This document shows, piece by piece, positions 16,620 to 24,532 of a stretch of DNA of 35,086 nucleotides. The DNA comes from Flammeovirgaceae bacterium UBA4659 (GTDB lineage: Bacteria > Bacteroidota > Bacteroidia > Cytophagales > Cyclobacteriaceae), in NCBI GenBank assembly GCA_002405445.1, contig DHLV01000153.1:6906-41991 (forward strand), written 5' to 3'. The notes beneath the pieces are model-generated. The model had not been told where the DNA came from, did not search any database, and saw only the letters and a program-made list of their open reading frames with translations. The translations under genes and the position numbers were made by a program. Each line of letters starts with the position of its first letter. Position 1 is the stretch's first letter.

Positions 16620-17945
16620 ATGCGACAGTTGGTTTTGATTCTATTCATTTTCGCGCTGATGGCCTCGTGTAACTACGAAGACAAGAAGCAATCGTCATTC
16701 GTACAATTGCAAAGTCAGATACTGAATACCAGTTGCGCCATTTCGGGGTGCCATCAGTCCAAAACAGATCCTTCTTTTTCCCAACACGGGTTAGTACTGG
16801 AGGCATCTGTTGCTTACGAAAATCTCGTCAACCAAAAACCAAAGAATATAAATGCTTTAGCTGACAATCTTCTGCTGGTAAAGCCATCGAGTGTTGATCA
16901 AAGCCTCTTGTTCCATAAACTCCAATTTTTGGAGCATCACCAAAACAACTATGGCAACATGATGCCTTTGGGCTTGCCACCCTTGTATAAAGGACAGGTG
17001 GAATTTATCAGGCAGTGGATTGAGGCGGGTGCCCCCAAAGATGGAAACCCTGCAGATGAGAAATTGCTCAGTGATAAAACCGTTGTAGAGCAACCCTTTC
17101 ATCCTTTGCCACCCCCGGCAGCCGGTAAAGGTTTGCAAGTGACCATACCGGAATTTGAAGTAGCGCCCAATTTTGAAAGAGAGCTTTTTGTGTACAAGAA
17201 AATAGGAAATACCCAGGATATTTTTGTGAACCGCGTGGAGATCAAAATGCGGTCTAACAGCCACCATTTTTTAATGTACGATTTCAGTCCGCAAATGCCT
17301 GGTGCTTTGATGCCTCCATTGAATGCGGTAAGGGACATTCGCAACCCCAACGGCAGCAATAACATTATGAACATGCTACCAATGGCCTACCACACCTATG
17401 TGGCTGGCGCACAAACGGCTTATTCGGATTATCGGCTGCCTGATAACGTGGTATTTGTGATCCCGGCAAATGCTGCCTACGATTTCAATTCCCATTATGT
17501 GAACAAGTCATCGGTGCCCGTCAAGGGCGAAGTATCGATGAACTTATACACCACCGACTACACCGCGCTAACCAAAGTTGCACGCCCCATTAATTTTGGC
17601 AATCAGAGTTTTAACCTGCCCCCCGGCCAACGTACTACTGTCATCAGAACTTTTACATTTAATAACCCGGTGAAGGTTATTTCCCTCACTTCGCACACGC
17701 ATCAGTTGGGCGAAAAATTTGTGATCAGAATTAGCGGAGGCCCACGCAACGGTGAGATAGTTTATACAAGTACCGATTGGCACCACCCCGAAGTGATCAA
17801 TTACGCCACGCCCATCATGTTGAATGCTGGTCAAGGGTTGACTTCAGAGATTACGTACAACAACGTAAAAAGTGTTGCAGTGAAGTTTGGGTTGACCAGT
17901 GACGATGAGATGGGAATTATTTTTGGGTACTACATCGACAACTAA
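16620..17945 (+). CDS. Lipoprotein with N-terminal CX4CH motif and PHM-like copper type II monooxygenase domain
   Basis: 441 residues. Lipobox LMASC (Cys17). Residues 39-45 are CAISGCH, a CX4CH variant of the heme c motif, in a cytochrome-like setting (ILNTSCAISGCHQSK ... MMPLGLPPL ... IRQWIEAGAP). The remainder resembles copper type II, ascorbate-dependent monooxygenases (peptidylglycine hydroxylating family): H215-H216 (NSHHFLMYD), H292 (NSHYVN), H359-T-H361 (SHTHQLGEKF) and M431 (SDDEMGIIF), which correspond in order to the CuH and CuM ligands of PHM. All six ligands are present, so copper binding is likely; the substrate is unknown. Position is the periplasm or outer membrane. The ATG at 16620 is chosen for its lipoprotein signal peptide and its promoter. 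Divergent from mfd. Confidence 0.83.
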   Translation: MRQLVLILFIFALMASCNYEDKKQSSFVQLQSQILNTSCAISGCHQSKTDPSFSQHGLVLEASVAYENLVNQKPKNINALADNLLLVKPSSVDQSLLFHKLQFLEHHQNNYGNMMPLGLPPLYKGQVEFIRQWIEAGAPKDGNPADEKLLSDKTVVEQPFHPLPPPAAGKGLQVTIPEFEVAPNFERELFVYKKIGNTQDIFVNRVEIKMRSNSHHFLMYDFSPQMPGALMPPLNAVRDIRNPNGSNNIMNMLPMAYHTYVAGAQTAYSDYRLPDNVVFVIPANAAYDFNSHYVNKSSVPVKGEVSMNLYTTDYTALTKVARPINFGNQSFNLPPGQRTTVIRTFTFNNPVKVISLTSHTHQLGEKFVIRISGGPRNGEIVYTSTDWHHPEVINYATPIMLNAGQGLTSEITYNNVKSVAVKFGLTSDDEMGIIFGYYIDN

Positions 17946-17995
17946 ATGCCGGGCATCAGCGAAATACGGGGCAACAGTAATGTAATGATTTTGTA

Positions 17996-18184
17996 ATGTA
18001 CAAGGTTCGGTTGCTGTGCTTGTTCATTGGATATGCTGCCAGTTTTTTTTTGGTGATCGGTTTGTTTAAACCGTGGATGATGCTTTGGTGGGAGGATGTG
18101 CAAAACCGGCTGAAGGTGATTAAAGTGTATGCTTCCATTGCTGTTGTATTCTTTTTGCTATACCGGCTGCTGGGGGTTATTTGA
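17996..18184 (+). CDS. Small two-TM membrane protein (62 aa)
   Basis: 62 residues. Two hydrophobic helices (LLCLFIGYAASFFLVIGLF and VYASIAVVFFLLYRLLGVI) flank a conserved-looking loop KPWMMLWWEDVQNRLKVIKVY. Small proteins of this layout with the KPW...WW.D.QNR motif are, to my recollection, common in Bacteroidota, with no known role. It follows the monooxygenase-like gene by 50 bp on the same strand and overlaps the end of the methyltransferase gene by 8 bp. Confidence 0.65.
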   Translation: MYKVRLLCLFIGYAASFFLVIGLFKPWMMLWWEDVQNRLKVIKVYASIAVVFFLLYRLLGVI

Positions 18185-19388
18185 TTCTTGTGGCAATGGC
18201 CACGGTCTTTCTTTTTTCCTCTGAAAAAGCAATCACATATTTGGTACCTCCATCTTTCAGTTTTAGTTTTTTCTTGAGCTCTTCGGCCGTTAACGGATAA
18301 TTGCGGGTGATCACATTGGCTTTGCCGTCTGGCAACCAATGCGCGATGTCTCTTGCGCGCGGTTGAATAAAGTCGACCTTAAAAATCCGCCCGGCAAACT
18401 GCTCCACACATTCTTTAGATGTGTATAAGTGTGTATTGGGGTGGAGTTTTTTCAATCCATAGTAGAGGCATACGGATTTGAATGCGCCCGCTTTTAAGAT
18501 TGCTGCATTCGGTTCGTACAAAAAGTCTTGATGTGGCGATGTTTCAGCAAACAGATTTTTTTCATCAGAGAATCTAAATACAAAATCTGTTTGTGTTGGA
18601 TGATGCGTGCTGATGTCTGTTGCGCTGATGGCAGGCTCGCCCACAAAGTGTTTATTCTGCAGGAAAAGCAATTCTTTTACTTCGTTATCGATCGCCAATA
18701 CTACCACGGTCTGTACATGAGACAGCTCACGCAACGCTTGTTGTATATCCAGCAGGGGTGATGCTTTGATGAGAACATATTGAGATGCAGCAATAAGCTT
18801 TGTTTGTTGTTCAACTACATTCGGAATGCAATCGGCCAACTTAAAAACCTTCTTGGTTCCGCTTCTGCGCGAAGGATCGATATAGAACAGATCAGCAGAG
18901 GGCATCGCGGTTGCCAGAAACTGCTCTGCGGTGATCGATAGATAGGTAATATTTTGCGCATGAAGCAGTTGATGGTTGTGCTTTGCCATCAACAGCAATT
19001 CTTCGTTTGGTTCCAGCATGAAACCGCGCTTAAACACCTCACTTACGAAGTAAGTATCTACGCCCAGCCCGCCCGTGAGGTCAACGAATGTCTCTCGCTT
19101 AAAAGGCAGCGTTGACAGCCATCGCGCCTTGAATTGTGCAGCTGCTTGAGAGGAGCATTGCTCCAAGTGGAGCGAAGGTGGAAAAACAGTGGCATTGGTG
19201 TTGAACCAAATGGGCAGTTTTTCTTTCGCCTTTTTTCTGCCAATCAGCTGTTGGGCAATTAATGCAAACGGCAAACCGAAAAGAGTTTTGTGCCTGAGTG
19301 CCAGTTTGGTTTCATCTGCAGACTCATGCTCGGAGATGAAATTCTGTACTTCGTTGCTTGCCAACAGATGAATCAATGAGACATCCAT
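18177..19388 (-). CDS. THUMP-like domain class I SAM-dependent methyltransferase
   Basis: 403 residues. SAM-binding motif I is FVDLTGGLGVDTYF; the acidic motif follows at GFMLEPNEELLLMAKHN; a catalytic-type YIDPSRRSGTKKVF replaces the usual NPPY-like motif; the C-terminus is the THUMP-like domain (VIAFSEEKRKTVAIATRIK). Family members in Bacteroidota are thought to methylate RNA but the target is not established. Start: the ATG at 19388 shares its A with the TGA stop of the DUF1080 gene (TGATG), which points to translational coupling; the TTG at 19391 is less likely. Last gene of a three-gene minus-strand operon. Confidence 0.85.
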   Translation of the reverse strand: MDVSLIHLLASNEVQNFISEHESADETKLALRHKTLFGLPFALIAQQLIGRKKAKEKLPIWFNTNATVFPPSLHLEQCSSQAAAQFKARWLSTLPFKRETFVDLTGGLGVDTYFVSEVFKRGFMLEPNEELLLMAKHNHQLLHAQNITYLSITAEQFLATAMPSADLFYIDPSRRSGTKKVFKLADCIPNVVEQQTKLIAASQYVLIKASPLLDIQQALRELSHVQTVVVLAIDNEVKELLFLQNKHFVGEPAISATDISTHHPTQTDFVFRFSDEKNLFAETSPHQDFLYEPNAAILKAGAFKSVCLYYGLKKLHPNTHLYTSKECVEQFAGRIFKVDFIQPRARDIAHWLPDGKANVITRNYPLTAEELKKKLKLKDGGTKYVIAFSEEKRKTVAIATRIK

Positions 19389-20053
19389 CAAATCTGCTGC
19401 AACTCAATTTTACTGAACTCAACTTCCGATCCTTCTGCCTGAATGGCGATTTGCCCGCTAGAGGCTGTGCAGTTGGTTCCCCGGTTAACCAGTTGTCCGT
19501 TTATCCAAACTGAAATAGTGTTGCCTCTACATTCTATTTCCATGTCGTTCCATTCTCCCGGTGGCTTTTCGCTGCCATCGGTCAGGTTAATGATGCGTCT
19601 CTCTTTCCCCTCGGTGATGCCCCAGTTTTTTTTCGAGCCGCGCCTCTTTTCCATGTTGGGCACCTCAATGTTTTCCACAATGCACCAGAAATCGCCTGCG
19701 TTCTCGTGCATCATTTGTACTTCAATCGACTTTGGAAACATCTGGTACAATGCCCTTGGTGTTGATGCATGTACCAACACTCCGCAGTTGCCCGGCTTGC
19801 CTGCAAATCGGTATCGCACGCGCAACCGATAGTCGTGAAAGCTGGAGTCTGTGATGAGGTGGCCGCCCGGTGTGCCCAAGCTCACCAACATGCCGTTGCG
19901 CACGATAAATGGCATGATGGCTGTTCTATTCGTGTCGAACTCGGGTATATCGGTGTGCCAACCGGTTAAGTCCTTGCCGTTGAAGAGGGCTATTGGTTTT
20001 TCTCGGCAGGCAGCCGTCAAAAAAAGTATCGACACGAGAAGCAAATTCTTCAT
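19388..20053 (-). CDS. DUF1080 (3-keto-disaccharide hydrolase-like) lipoprotein
   Basis: 221 residues. Lipobox LTAAC (Cys16), then a DUF1080 concanavalin-like jelly roll: ALFNGKDLTGWHTD near the N-terminus, GGHLITDSSFHDYRLRVRYRF, NCGVLVHAS, IEVQMMHENAGDFW, GEWNDMEIECRGNTISVWINGQLVNRG, IAIQAEGSEVEFSKIEL. All family landmarks are present and the length is normal. Some DUF1080 proteins cleave 3-keto-glycosides; activity here is inferred only by family. It starts 15 bp after the MBL hydrolase gene and is coupled to the methyltransferase, so it is in the middle of an operon, although the three products have no obvious common task. Confidence 0.87.
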   Translation of the reverse strand: MKNLLLVSILFLTAACREKPIALFNGKDLTGWHTDIPEFDTNRTAIMPFIVRNGMLVSLGTPGGHLITDSSFHDYRLRVRYRFAGKPGNCGVLVHASTPRALYQMFPKSIEVQMMHENAGDFWCIVENIEVPNMEKRRGSKKNWGITEGKERRIINLTDGSEKPPGEWNDMEIECRGNTISVWINGQLVNRGTNCTASSGQIAIQAEGSEVEFSKIELQQI

Positions 20054-20068
20054 GTTACAGTTTTTTCA

Positions 20069-20893
20069 TCAATGAAACAAATGCAGTTGCAATGTCTGTA
20101 CTTCTATTCTCACGTTTGTTTTTACGTTGGCACGAATTTGGAACAGAGCGGTGGGTTTATCACGCGGGGCAATCACGATTTTTGTGTTCTCGGCAAAGGG
20201 CTCAAAGAGTTGCTTCACTTTTTTTGGATGGTTGTTTTGGCGCGACAAGTGCGATAAAAAAAGATGGCTCATAAAGGCGGGTCGATGGTTGAGGAACAAC
20301 TGCAGCGCCTGCTTGTTGGAAAGGTGCCCTTCACCTCCCCGGATCCGATTCTTCAGCGTCCGGGGGTATGTGCCATTTTCCAGCATGTATTCATCGTAAT
20401 TACTCTCTAAAAACACTGCGTGGCATTGCGAAAAATGGTTGGTCAGGTGTTCGTCTGCAAAACCGATATCGGTGAATACACCGATGCGCACATCGCCATC
20501 TGTTACCACAAAGCTGTGGGCGTCTACGGCATCATGTATCTTCTTCAACGGAACGATGGTGAGATCTTCAATTTGTATAGGTGCTTGCACATCAAAAGAC
20601 CGCACCAATGTTTCGTCAATTTTTACCTTTCCGTGCAGCAGCGTAGCCGGTGTAATGTAAACGGGCAACCGGTATTTTGTGGAAATTCGTTCTACACCAA
20701 AAATGTGGTCGGCATGCTCGTGGGTAACGAATATCGCCTTCACTTTGCCCATCGACAGGCCCAGGCGCCTCATGCGCTTTTCAGTTTCCCGGCACGAAAT
20801 GCCGGCATCGATGAGCACTGCCGTATCATTGCTGGCCACATAATAGCAGTTGCCGTTGCTGCCAGAGTTGAGTGATGCGGTAAAAAGAGCCAT
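20069..20893 (-). CDS. MBL-fold metallohydrolase (YycJ/WalJ-like)
   Basis: 274 residues from the ATG at 20893 (MALFTASLNSGSNGNCYYV), the usual start of this family; the frame is open upstream but only into non-conserved sequence that overlaps the divergent gene's leader. Metal-binding motif THEHADHIFG, the later LESNYDEYML and HLSNKQALQLF segments and SHLSRQNNHP are characteristic of the YycJ/WalJ group, a possible 5' exonuclease or cell-wall-linked phosphodiesterase of cytoplasmic location. First gene of the operon with the DUF1080 lipoprotein and THUMP-like methyltransferase. No walRK genes are nearby. Confidence 0.87.
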   Translation of the reverse strand: MALFTASLNSGSNGNCYYVASNDTAVLIDAGISCRETEKRMRRLGLSMGKVKAIFVTHEHADHIFGVERISTKYRLPVYITPATLLHGKVKIDETLVRSFDVQAPIQIEDLTIVPLKKIHDAVDAHSFVVTDGDVRIGVFTDIGFADEHLTNHFSQCHAVFLESNYDEYMLENGTYPRTLKNRIRGGEGHLSNKQALQLFLNHRPAFMSHLFLSHLSRQNNHPKKVKQLFEPFAENTKIVIAPRDKPTALFQIRANVKTNVRIEVQTLQLHLFH

Positions 20894-20964
20894 TCGCAGA
20901 AAATCATGTAAAAATAGTGGATCGTTGCCGGCATTTTGGCAAAATAATTGTTTCTTTCGGGGCC

Positions 20965-21714
20965 ATGCCAATGAGACAAAATCCATTCAAGTTTTTGGTG
21001 ATTGGCGTTTTGGTTACCGGTTGCACTTCGTTTGTACCACTCTCCTACCATGGCGCGGGCTCATCGGCCACCGCAAAAATTGCAGCCAACGAAGCCACCA
21101 TGCATTTGCAGCACGTAGATCACCAATACCAACACCTCGTATTTGACCTGGAGATTGCCAATCATAGTGCGTATGCCGTGCCACTATTGCCCGAGCAAAT
21201 CTCCTACTATTTCAGTGCTACCCGTTTTCCATTGCGACAATTTAATGCGGTAGACAGCACTACATCAGTTATCCGTTTACGCAGAAAGCGTTTTGCGAAG
21301 AGCAACGCAGAGGTACATGATCTGTTTCAGCGGAAGGAGCGAAGCCGTGCCACAGTAGGGGCTATTTTTAGTTTGGTGAGTGTTGGTTTGGTGTTGTATG
21401 ATGCGGCACAAGATCGTGCAGACAGCCAAAAGCGGCACTACACCGAGAAAGACGTGCGGCATGCTGCCACCCGCGAGGCTATTGTGCAGGCAGGCTTTAT
21501 TGCGGCTGATATTGCCAACCAATCGGCCCAACAAGCACAGACCAACAGTTACTACCTGCCGTTTGAGATTTTTACGGAGGGCAACATTGATTCTTCGGCA
21601 AGCAAGCGAGGCAAGATTTTTCTACCAGCCCAAGAGGTGTTGACCTACCTGAGGGTCATCGTTCCATTTGATCACAAGGAATTTGTATTTGACTTTAAAC
21701 AAAAGGGGTTTTAA
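20965..21714 (+). CDS. Uncharacterised lipoprotein
   Basis: 249 residues from the ATG at 20965, or 247 from the ATG at 20971. The signal peptide FKFLVIGVLVTGC ends in a lipobox. The body contains an immunoglobulin-like N-terminal stretch (DHQYQHLVFDLEIANHSAYAVPLLPEQISYYFSA), a hydrophobic middle (VGAIFSLVSVGLVLYDAAQD) and an end resembling a surface-exposed beta domain (LPAQEVLTYLRVIVPFDHKEFVFDF). I do not recognise a named family. Upstream, TTTCTTTCGG lies 4 bp before the first ATG and may be a degenerate -7 box. It is 72 bp upstream of the channel gene, which has its own promoter. Confidence 0.75.
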   Translation: MPMRQNPFKFLVIGVLVTGCTSFVPLSYHGAGSSATAKIAANEATMHLQHVDHQYQHLVFDLEIANHSAYAVPLLPEQISYYFSATRFPLRQFNAVDSTTSVIRLRRKRFAKSNAEVHDLFQRKERSRATVGAIFSLVSVGLVLYDAAQDRADSQKRHYTEKDVRHAATREAIVQAGFIAADIANQSAQQAQTNSYYLPFEIFTEGNIDSSASKRGKIFLPAQEVLTYLRVIVPFDHKEFVFDFKQKGF

Positions 21715-21774
21715 CCGCCAGCAACATTTATCGAATCTCTGACCAAAATCATGTGCTGAGGCGCGGTAGTTGCG

Positions 21775-21782
21775 TACCTTCG
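21775..21782 (+). promoter_or_regulatory. -7 box of the channel gene
   Basis: TACCTTCG, ending 4 nt before the ATG at 21787. The identical octamer with the identical 4-nt spacing precedes polA. No clear -33 partner here. Confidence 0.45.
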
Positions 21783-21786
21783 CCTC

Positions 21787-22491
21787 ATGCATCCGCTGAT
21801 CAGGAAGAATTACGAATACTGGAATCATGAGCGCAGTTTGTCTGCTTTGCTGATTTACCTCTCCATTGCGCTTTTTACGTGGATACCGCTTGCTGACTAC
21901 GTAACTGAATGGTGGGGATTTCTCATCACGGACCTGTTATTTAACTTGATTATTCTGGCAGGGGTATTTTCGGTACTTACCCGTTGGCGCAAGCAGTTGG
22001 TTTTTCTCGCTGTAGCCTTGTTTGCCACCATTACACGTTTGATGACATTTATCACACAGTCTGACCGCGTGCAGCTTTTGAGCTACAGCCTGGCCATTGT
22101 ATTCTTCTATTTGCTGGGGCGCATGGTGTTGCGCCACATCTTCAAAGAAGGGGCGATGAATTTCTACCGCATACAGGGCTCGATTGTTATTTTTATGATG
22201 GTAGGCATGGTGTATGCCAACTTGTATGCCATTACTGAATTGCTGATGCCTGGCTCGTTTGGCACCACGCAAGCAGGGGCCATCTTCAATCCGGTTTTCT
22301 CTCAATTCCTTTACTTTTCGTTTGTCACTATGACAACCCTTGGCTTTGGCGATCTCATTCCGATCGGTACTTTTGCAAAATCGCTGGCTGTCTTTCAGGG
22401 GATGTTTGGCTTGTTGTATCCTGTGGTAATGATTGCGCGCCTGATTTCGATGGAAGTGGCCCATACTGCATCGTTGCGCAAAAATGAGTGA
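21787..22491 (+). CDS. Potassium-channel-like protein (Ion_trans_2 pore)
   Basis: 234 residues. Hydrophobic segments near residues 19-37, 48-64, 70-90, 98-114 and 130-152 precede a pore helix (FSQFLYFSFVTMTTLGFGD) and a last helix (AVFQGMFGLLYPVVMIARLI). The selectivity filter is T184-L-G-F-G-D189, a TxGFGD variant of the K+ filter TVGYGD. This is a voltage-sensor-like or multi-TM frame without an attached cytosolic regulatory (RCK or cNMP) domain. It probably conducts K+ across the inner membrane; gating is not predictable. Only 15 bp separate its stop from the convergent ARPP-1 gene. Confidence 0.85.
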   Translation: MHPLIRKNYEYWNHERSLSALLIYLSIALFTWIPLADYVTEWWGFLITDLLFNLIILAGVFSVLTRWRKQLVFLAVALFATITRLMTFITQSDRVQLLSYSLAIVFFYLLGRMVLRHIFKEGAMNFYRIQGSIVIFMMVGMVYANLYAITELLMPGSFGTTQAGAIFNPVFSQFLYFSFVTMTTLGFGDLIPIGTFAKSLAVFQGMFGLLYPVVMIARLISMEVAHTASLRKNE

Positions 22492-22506
22492 GTGGCTTAT
22501 CAAGTA

Positions 22507-24366
22507 TTAATAGGTTGCAATGTGTATTACTTGCCGGCCTTTTCGAAATGCCTGGCCTCGCTGTTCAATGAATGCTGCCTGCTCACCAGGATCTAATATT
22601 GCGTTGCTGTATTCTTCCATTGCTCGCTGCGAAATCGTGATCGGTGCACCATACGTGATGGCTTCGTCAAAGTAAGAATACAGTAGCTTAGGGTATTCTT
22701 GTTTGAACAAGTTGTTGTTGATAAACAGATCAACGCCCTCTACCCGATTGCCTGTAACGGTAAGGACACCTATCACAGTGTCATCGTTTTCAAATAATCC
22801 TTGAAAAAATTCAAGGTACTCTTGCTCTGACCTGCGGAAGTTACGATTGTTTGCATGGTCGGTATAGGCATCCGTTCCACTGTTCACCCCATCGCGCTTA
22901 TTGCTTTTCGAGACCTCCTCCCACACGTCTTGCTGGCCTTTTTTGTGATCGATAAGATCTCGTAGGTGCTCGTTTGCCATACCGTAATACTCTGAGAACT
23001 TTTGATCGTTGCTTTCACCTTTGTATTTCCAGCGACCTTTCTCCACGCAAAACACCGGAATTTTTACACGCCCCTCGCCTGGGGGAATCAGCATATCGCG
23101 TGCCACCACTCGGTCTTGTTTTCCACCTTGTAAAATCTCGCCCGACATGATGAAGAGTGTATCAGCGCTTAAGTTTCGCCCGATCAATGTGTTGACGGAG
23201 CCGCCAATGCCCGATTCACTAATCACAATTTGATTGTTGAACATGGCCTGATGCAGCGACAAATAATAGCCCATGTTGCCTACCGCGTTTTTGTAACTTT
23301 CTTTCATGCGAATAGGCACCACTCTCAGGTTTTTGAAAGTGTACTTTTCGGCATTTGAGAAGTCGACCATTACCAAACCGTTATAAAAGGGAAAGTAATC
23401 ACCTACTGGCTGCAACCGTGTTGTGGCTGACGACTCAATGGCTAACTTAGCGGTGGGCACGCGTAAACTACGAATGAGGTATTCATAAAACCTTTCATCA
23501 GCACTCGCCCGCGAAAAACTTTTCAAATCAAGCAGGATATCCGCTTCGCGCGCGGTGTTGTTCCAGTTGGCTGCGGCAAACAATAATGTTACTTCGCCCT
23601 TTTCATCGCTTACGTACGAACTCATCGGCACGCGTGCGGGAGAAGATTGCACGATGAGGGGTATCTTTGGCAGCGATTGCGTACGGTTGGCAACAGTAAG
23701 TTGAAGCCGTGTTGTGGCACCGAGCAACTTAACGGTGCTGGCAGCAGGCCGTATGTTGATTAAATCCAACAGTTGTTGCAAACGGGCGTAGCTTTCGATG
23801 GCCAGAAAGAATGGTTTGCCCTGGTAGGTAACTTCAATGTTGTCGCCCCAATAGTCTTTTAATGTGAGCAGCGTGCTGAAATAAAAGTCGATGGCAGTGG
23901 CAATGGAATGATCTCGCTCTGCAGCCACGGCTTTTTCAAAGAATTGCAGTGACATTACTTTTACGTCAGACAAGCTCTTTTGCTTTTGAGCGTTGTAGGT
24001 TGCCTTGGCCAGTCTATAGTAAACCCATTGTGTGTTGGCGTCTTCGTAAGTGGCTACACGCTCGAAGTCTTGTATTTCGGCAGCAGCTGTTGTTTTGATG
24101 TTAGACTCATACTCCTCTTTGAATTGGTAGTTTTTGTCAATTTGACTTAAGATGGAGGTGCTGCTGATGTTGATTTTGATTTCGCTCACCAAATCCTGTA
24201 GCGCATTTTTTTTAGCAACCGCTGCATAGTCGTTTATCTTTTTGCTTGCCGAGCCAACGCCAACGTAGTAACTAGGGTCTGAGGGCTTGTTGGTAATCCA
24301 TGTGGGTATCTCTGTTTGCGCAAGTGCACTACAAAACGAGATGAGGCAAAGTACAAGGATTTTCAT
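22507..24366 (-). CDS. Secreted LPP20-like protein with C-terminal ARPP-1-type domain
   Basis: 619 residues from the ATG at 24366. Signal peptide ILVLCLISFCSALAQ. The N-terminal part (IPTWITNKPSDPSYYVGVGSA, KKNALQDLVSEIKINISS) resembles the LPP20 fold found in bacterial lipoproteins. The middle is beta-rich (about residues 200-330). The C-terminal half (from about 350) contains GEILQGGKQDRVVARD, LIPPGEG, IPVFCVEKGRWKY and LFQGLFENDDTVIGVL-like segments of the ARPP-1 domain family, whose members occur with ARG/rhodanese/phosphatase-type proteins and whose function is unknown. The start is set by the signal peptide. It likely acts in the periplasm or at the cell surface. Single gene, convergent with the channel gene. 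Confidence 0.8.
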   Translation of the reverse strand: MKILVLCLISFCSALAQTEIPTWITNKPSDPSYYVGVGSASKKINDYAAVAKKNALQDLVSEIKINISSTSILSQIDKNYQFKEEYESNIKTTAAAEIQDFERVATYEDANTQWVYYRLAKATYNAQKQKSLSDVKVMSLQFFEKAVAAERDHSIATAIDFYFSTLLTLKDYWGDNIEVTYQGKPFFLAIESYARLQQLLDLINIRPAASTVKLLGATTRLQLTVANRTQSLPKIPLIVQSSPARVPMSSYVSDEKGEVTLLFAAANWNNTAREADILLDLKSFSRASADERFYEYLIRSLRVPTAKLAIESSATTRLQPVGDYFPFYNGLVMVDFSNAEKYTFKNLRVVPIRMKESYKNAVGNMGYYLSLHQAMFNNQIVISESGIGGSVNTLIGRNLSADTLFIMSGEILQGGKQDRVVARDMLIPPGEGRVKIPVFCVEKGRWKYKGESNDQKFSEYYGMANEHLRDLIDHKKGQQDVWEEVSKSNKRDGVNSGTDAYTDHANNRNFRRSEQEYLEFFQGLFENDDTVIGVLTVTGNRVEGVDLFINNNLFKQEYPKLLYSYFDEAITYGAPITISQRAMEEYSNAILDPGEQAAFIEQRGQAFRKGRQVIHIATY

Positions 24367-24483
24367 ATTGGGTATTTGTATTCGTTTAACGAAACAACGT
24401 GTAAGGGGGTGGCTAAATACCAACTGTTTTTTTGAGGTTTATTTCAAACTTCGAAAAACATTTTTTACCCCAATGCGTTACAA

Positions 24484-24513
24484 TTTGCCGGTGAACAATA
24501 AAGCATACCTTTG
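24484..24513 (+). promoter_or_regulatory. Promoter of mqo
   Basis: TTTG (24484-24487), 18 nt, TACCTTTG (24506-24513): the full Bacteroidota consensus. A short leader of about 15 nt precedes the ATG at 24533. Confidence 0.7.
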
Positions 24514-24532
24514 CATTTTCTTTTAAGTTTTT

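Noticed and set aside
20894..20986. Extended N-terminus for the MBL hydrolase
   Set aside because: The family starts at MALFTASLNSGSNGN; the extension would reach into the leader of the divergent lipoprotein.
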